In this document: positions 5,711 to 6,926 of the stretch, in pieces | Position numbering within the stretch: position 1 is the stretch's first letter | How the letters are laid out: each line of letters opens with the position of its first letter | DNA from: Pseudonocardia sp. | GTDB lineage: Bacteria; Actinomycetota; Actinomycetes; Mycobacteriales; Pseudonocardiaceae | DNA: 6,926 nt | Direction: 5' to 3' | NCBI GenBank assembly: GCA_030453005.1 | Contig: JAKDLE010000150.1 | Coordinates: 1-6,926 of the forward strand | Translations under genes and position numbers: made by a program | The notes under the pieces: generated by a model | What the model saw: the letters and a program-made list of their open reading frames with translations, nothing else | The model's database searches: none | Told to the model about the DNA's origin: nothing

Positions 5711-6876
5711 TGCGCTCAGTAGTCGTCGTCGGCGGCTCGTTGGCGGGCTTGAACGCCGCCAGGGCGCTGCGCGAGCAGCAGTTCGAGGGCCGGATCGTGG
5801 TCGTCGGCGCGGAGCGGCACGCGCCGTACGACCGGCCGCCGCTGTCCAAGGGCTTCCTCGCCGGGGGGATCAGCGTCGAGGACCTCGCCCTCGGGGCGGC
5901 CGAGGACGCCGACCTCGGGCTGGAGTGGCGCTCGGGCGTGGCGGCGACCGGCCTGAACCGGGCCGCGTCCACCGTGGTGCTGGCGTCGGGGGAGGAGCTC
6001 CCCGCCGACGGTGTCGTGGTGGCGACCGGTGCCCGGGCCCGGCCGTTGCCCGGCAGGCGGCTCGACGGGGTGCACACCCTGCGGACCGTCGAGGACGCCC
6101 TCGGACTGCGCGCCGCGCTGACCCCGGGCGCGCGGCTGGTGGTGGTCGGGGGCGGGTTCATCGGGGCCGAGGTCGCCTCCACCGCGCACTCCCTCGGGGC
6201 CGAGGTCACCGTCGTCGAGGCCGACGCGGTCCCGATGGCCCGCGCCCTCGGGCCCGAGATGGGTGCGGTCTGCGCCGCCCTGCACCGCGACCACGGCGTA
6301 CGCCTCGTCGCGGGCCGCACCGTCGCCGGGCTCGTCGGCGGGGACCGGGTCCGCGGCGTGCGGGTCGGCGGTGCCGTCGAGCCCGCCGACGTCGTCGTGG
6401 TCGGCGTCGGCGCTGCGCCCGCGGTCGAGTGGCTCGCCGGATCGGGCGTCGCGTTCGACGGCGCAGGCGTCCGGACCGACGCCGCGGGCGCCACGAACAT
6501 CCCGCAGGTCGTGGCGGCCGGGGACTGCACGTCGTCCTACAACACCTTCACCGGCTCGGTGCTGCGGCAGGAGCACTGGACCAACGCGATGACGCAACCC
6601 GCGACCGCGGTGTCCACGCTGCTGGGCCGGCCGACCCCCGATCGGTCCGCGGTGCCCTACTTCTGGTCCGACCAGTACGGGGCCCGACTGCAGTTCGCCG
6701 GGCACGTCCTGGCGGGCGACGCGGTGGAGGTGGTCGACGGCGACGTCGAGTCGCGCTCCTTCGCCGCGGTCTACCGGCGAGCCGGCGCCCCCGTCGCCGT
6801 CCTCGCGATGAACCGGCCCCGGCTCTTCGGCAGGTGGCGCCGCGGGCTCCGCTCGCCACTGGCCGCGACCGCCTGA
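5710..6876 (+). CDS. NAD(P)H:Rieske ferredoxin reductase, FAD-dependent
   Basis: 388 residues, slightly shorter than the usual 400-410 of the BphA4/HcaD/rubredoxin-reductase group. It takes electrons from NADH and passes them through FAD to the ferredoxin. Visible parts: the N-terminal FAD fold VVVVGGSLAGLNAARAL (GGSLAG at 8-13); YDRPPLSKGFL (40-50), a hallmark of this group; ATGARARPLPG (105-115); the NAD fold LVVVGGGFIGAEVAS (GGGFIGAE at 147-154), with E170 at the end of the second strand, which favours NADH over NADPH; the second FAD motif NIPQVVAAGDC (263-273); QEHWTNA (287-293); and a C-terminal reductase domain beginning PYFWSDQYGARLQ (316-328). The ATG overlaps the ferredoxin stop by one base and has no clear ribosome site, so it is translationally coupled. 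Longer upstream starts would lie inside the ferredoxin gene. Confidence 0.94.
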   Translation: MRSVVVVGGSLAGLNAARALREQQFEGRIVVVGAERHAPYDRPPLSKGFLAGGISVEDLALGAAEDADLGLEWRSGVAATGLNRAASTVVLASGEELPADGVVVATGARARPLPGRRLDGVHTLRTVEDALGLRAALTPGARLVVVGGGFIGAEVASTAHSLGAEVTVVEADAVPMARALGPEMGAVCAALHRDHGVRLVAGRTVAGLVGGDRVRGVRVGGAVEPADVVVVGVGAAPAVEWLAGSGVAFDGAGVRTDAAGATNIPQVVAAGDCTSSYNTFTGSVLRQEHWTNAMTQPATAVSTLLGRPTPDRSAVPYFWSDQYGARLQFAGHVLAGDAVEVVDGDVESRSFAAVYRRAGAPVAVLAMNRPRLFGRWRRGLRSPLAATA

Positions 6877-6896
6877 CCGCCGCCACTCCCAGCTCC

Positions 6897-6902
6897 GAGA
6901 GG
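6897..6902 (+). promoter_or_regulatory. Ribosome binding site for the truncated last gene
   Basis: GAGAGG, six bases before GTG 6909. The spacing is right and the match to the 16S tail is moderate. It is the main reason to believe a gene starts here. Confidence 0.5.
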
Positions 6903-6908
6903 TACGCC

Positions 6909-6926
6909 GTGCCATCGCCCACCGCC
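6909..6926 (+). CDS. Start of a further gene in the ferredoxin operon, cut by window edge
   Basis: GTG at 6909 opens a frame reading M-P-S-P-T-A to the last base of the window. It lies 32 bases after the reductase stop, with GAGAGG suitably placed and no terminator between, so it should be the third gene of the ferredoxin operon. Six residues are too few to identify it. From the context (ferredoxin plus reductase without an oxygenase) a Rieske oxygenase alpha subunit is the leading guess. Confidence 0.55.

Noticed and set aside
5716..6915. Minus-strand open frame of 399 codons opposite the ferredoxin reductase
   Set aside because: The opposite strand encodes a complete reductase with all FAD and NAD motifs. 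The antisense product is low-complexity Gly/Arg/Asp/His sequence.
1..6926. Hidden mobile element, CRISPR array, tRNA or toxin-antitoxin pair
   Set aside because: No long terminal repeats, regularly spaced repeats, cloverleaf sequence, transposase motifs or small paired genes were seen on either strand; nearly all of the window is occupied by recognisable genes.

Overview
The window is high-GC DNA (not counted, but clearly GC-biased at third codon positions) with frequent GTG starts, strong GGAGG-type ribosome sites and tightly overlapping genes. This fits an actinobacterium. The protein sequences look like those of Pseudonocardiaceae-type organisms, but that is a tentative impression. There are no RNA genes, mobile elements or CRISPR arrays, and no gene-free stretch longer than about 130 bases.

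Left part, minus strand (1-4481): a complete soxB-soxD-soxA run followed by the first 69 codons of soxG, in the standard order of heterotetrameric sarcosine oxidase. The genes overlap or sit within a few bases of each other, so they form one operon reading leftwards. The enzyme demethylates sarcosine to glycine. It makes hydrogen peroxide and passes the methyl group as formaldehyde to tetrahydrofolate. Key residues are visible: the covalent-FMN histidine in SoxB (H172), a C6/C9/H59/C63 zinc site in SoxD, and the dinucleotide fold plus GcvT-like folate domain in SoxA.

Middle (4482-4597): a 116-base divergent control region. It holds a plausible soxB promoter (TTGACC-N18-TAACGT on the minus strand), a perfect 10-base palindrome TGATATATCA and a downstream TGATACGA element. 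It separates soxB from a GntR/FCD regulator on the plus strand.

Right part, plus strand (4598-6926): the regulator, a 129-base gap with its own promoter-like TTGACA and two inverted repeats, then a Rieske [2Fe-2S] ferredoxin and an NADH-type FAD ferredoxin reductase joined by a one-base overlap. The start of a further gene (GTG at 6909) is cut off by the window end.

Working model: the ferredoxin and reductase supply electrons to a Rieske oxygenase lying just beyond the window. That oxygenase would remove a methyl group from a betaine-type or other N-methylated compound, and the sarcosine oxidase would finish the route to glycine under control of the GntR protein. The sarcosine oxidase and the electron-transfer pair are well supported. 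The oxygenase, its substrate and the regulator's ligand are inference. Individually the genes belong to known families; the less ordinary part is their combination and the shared promoter elements.
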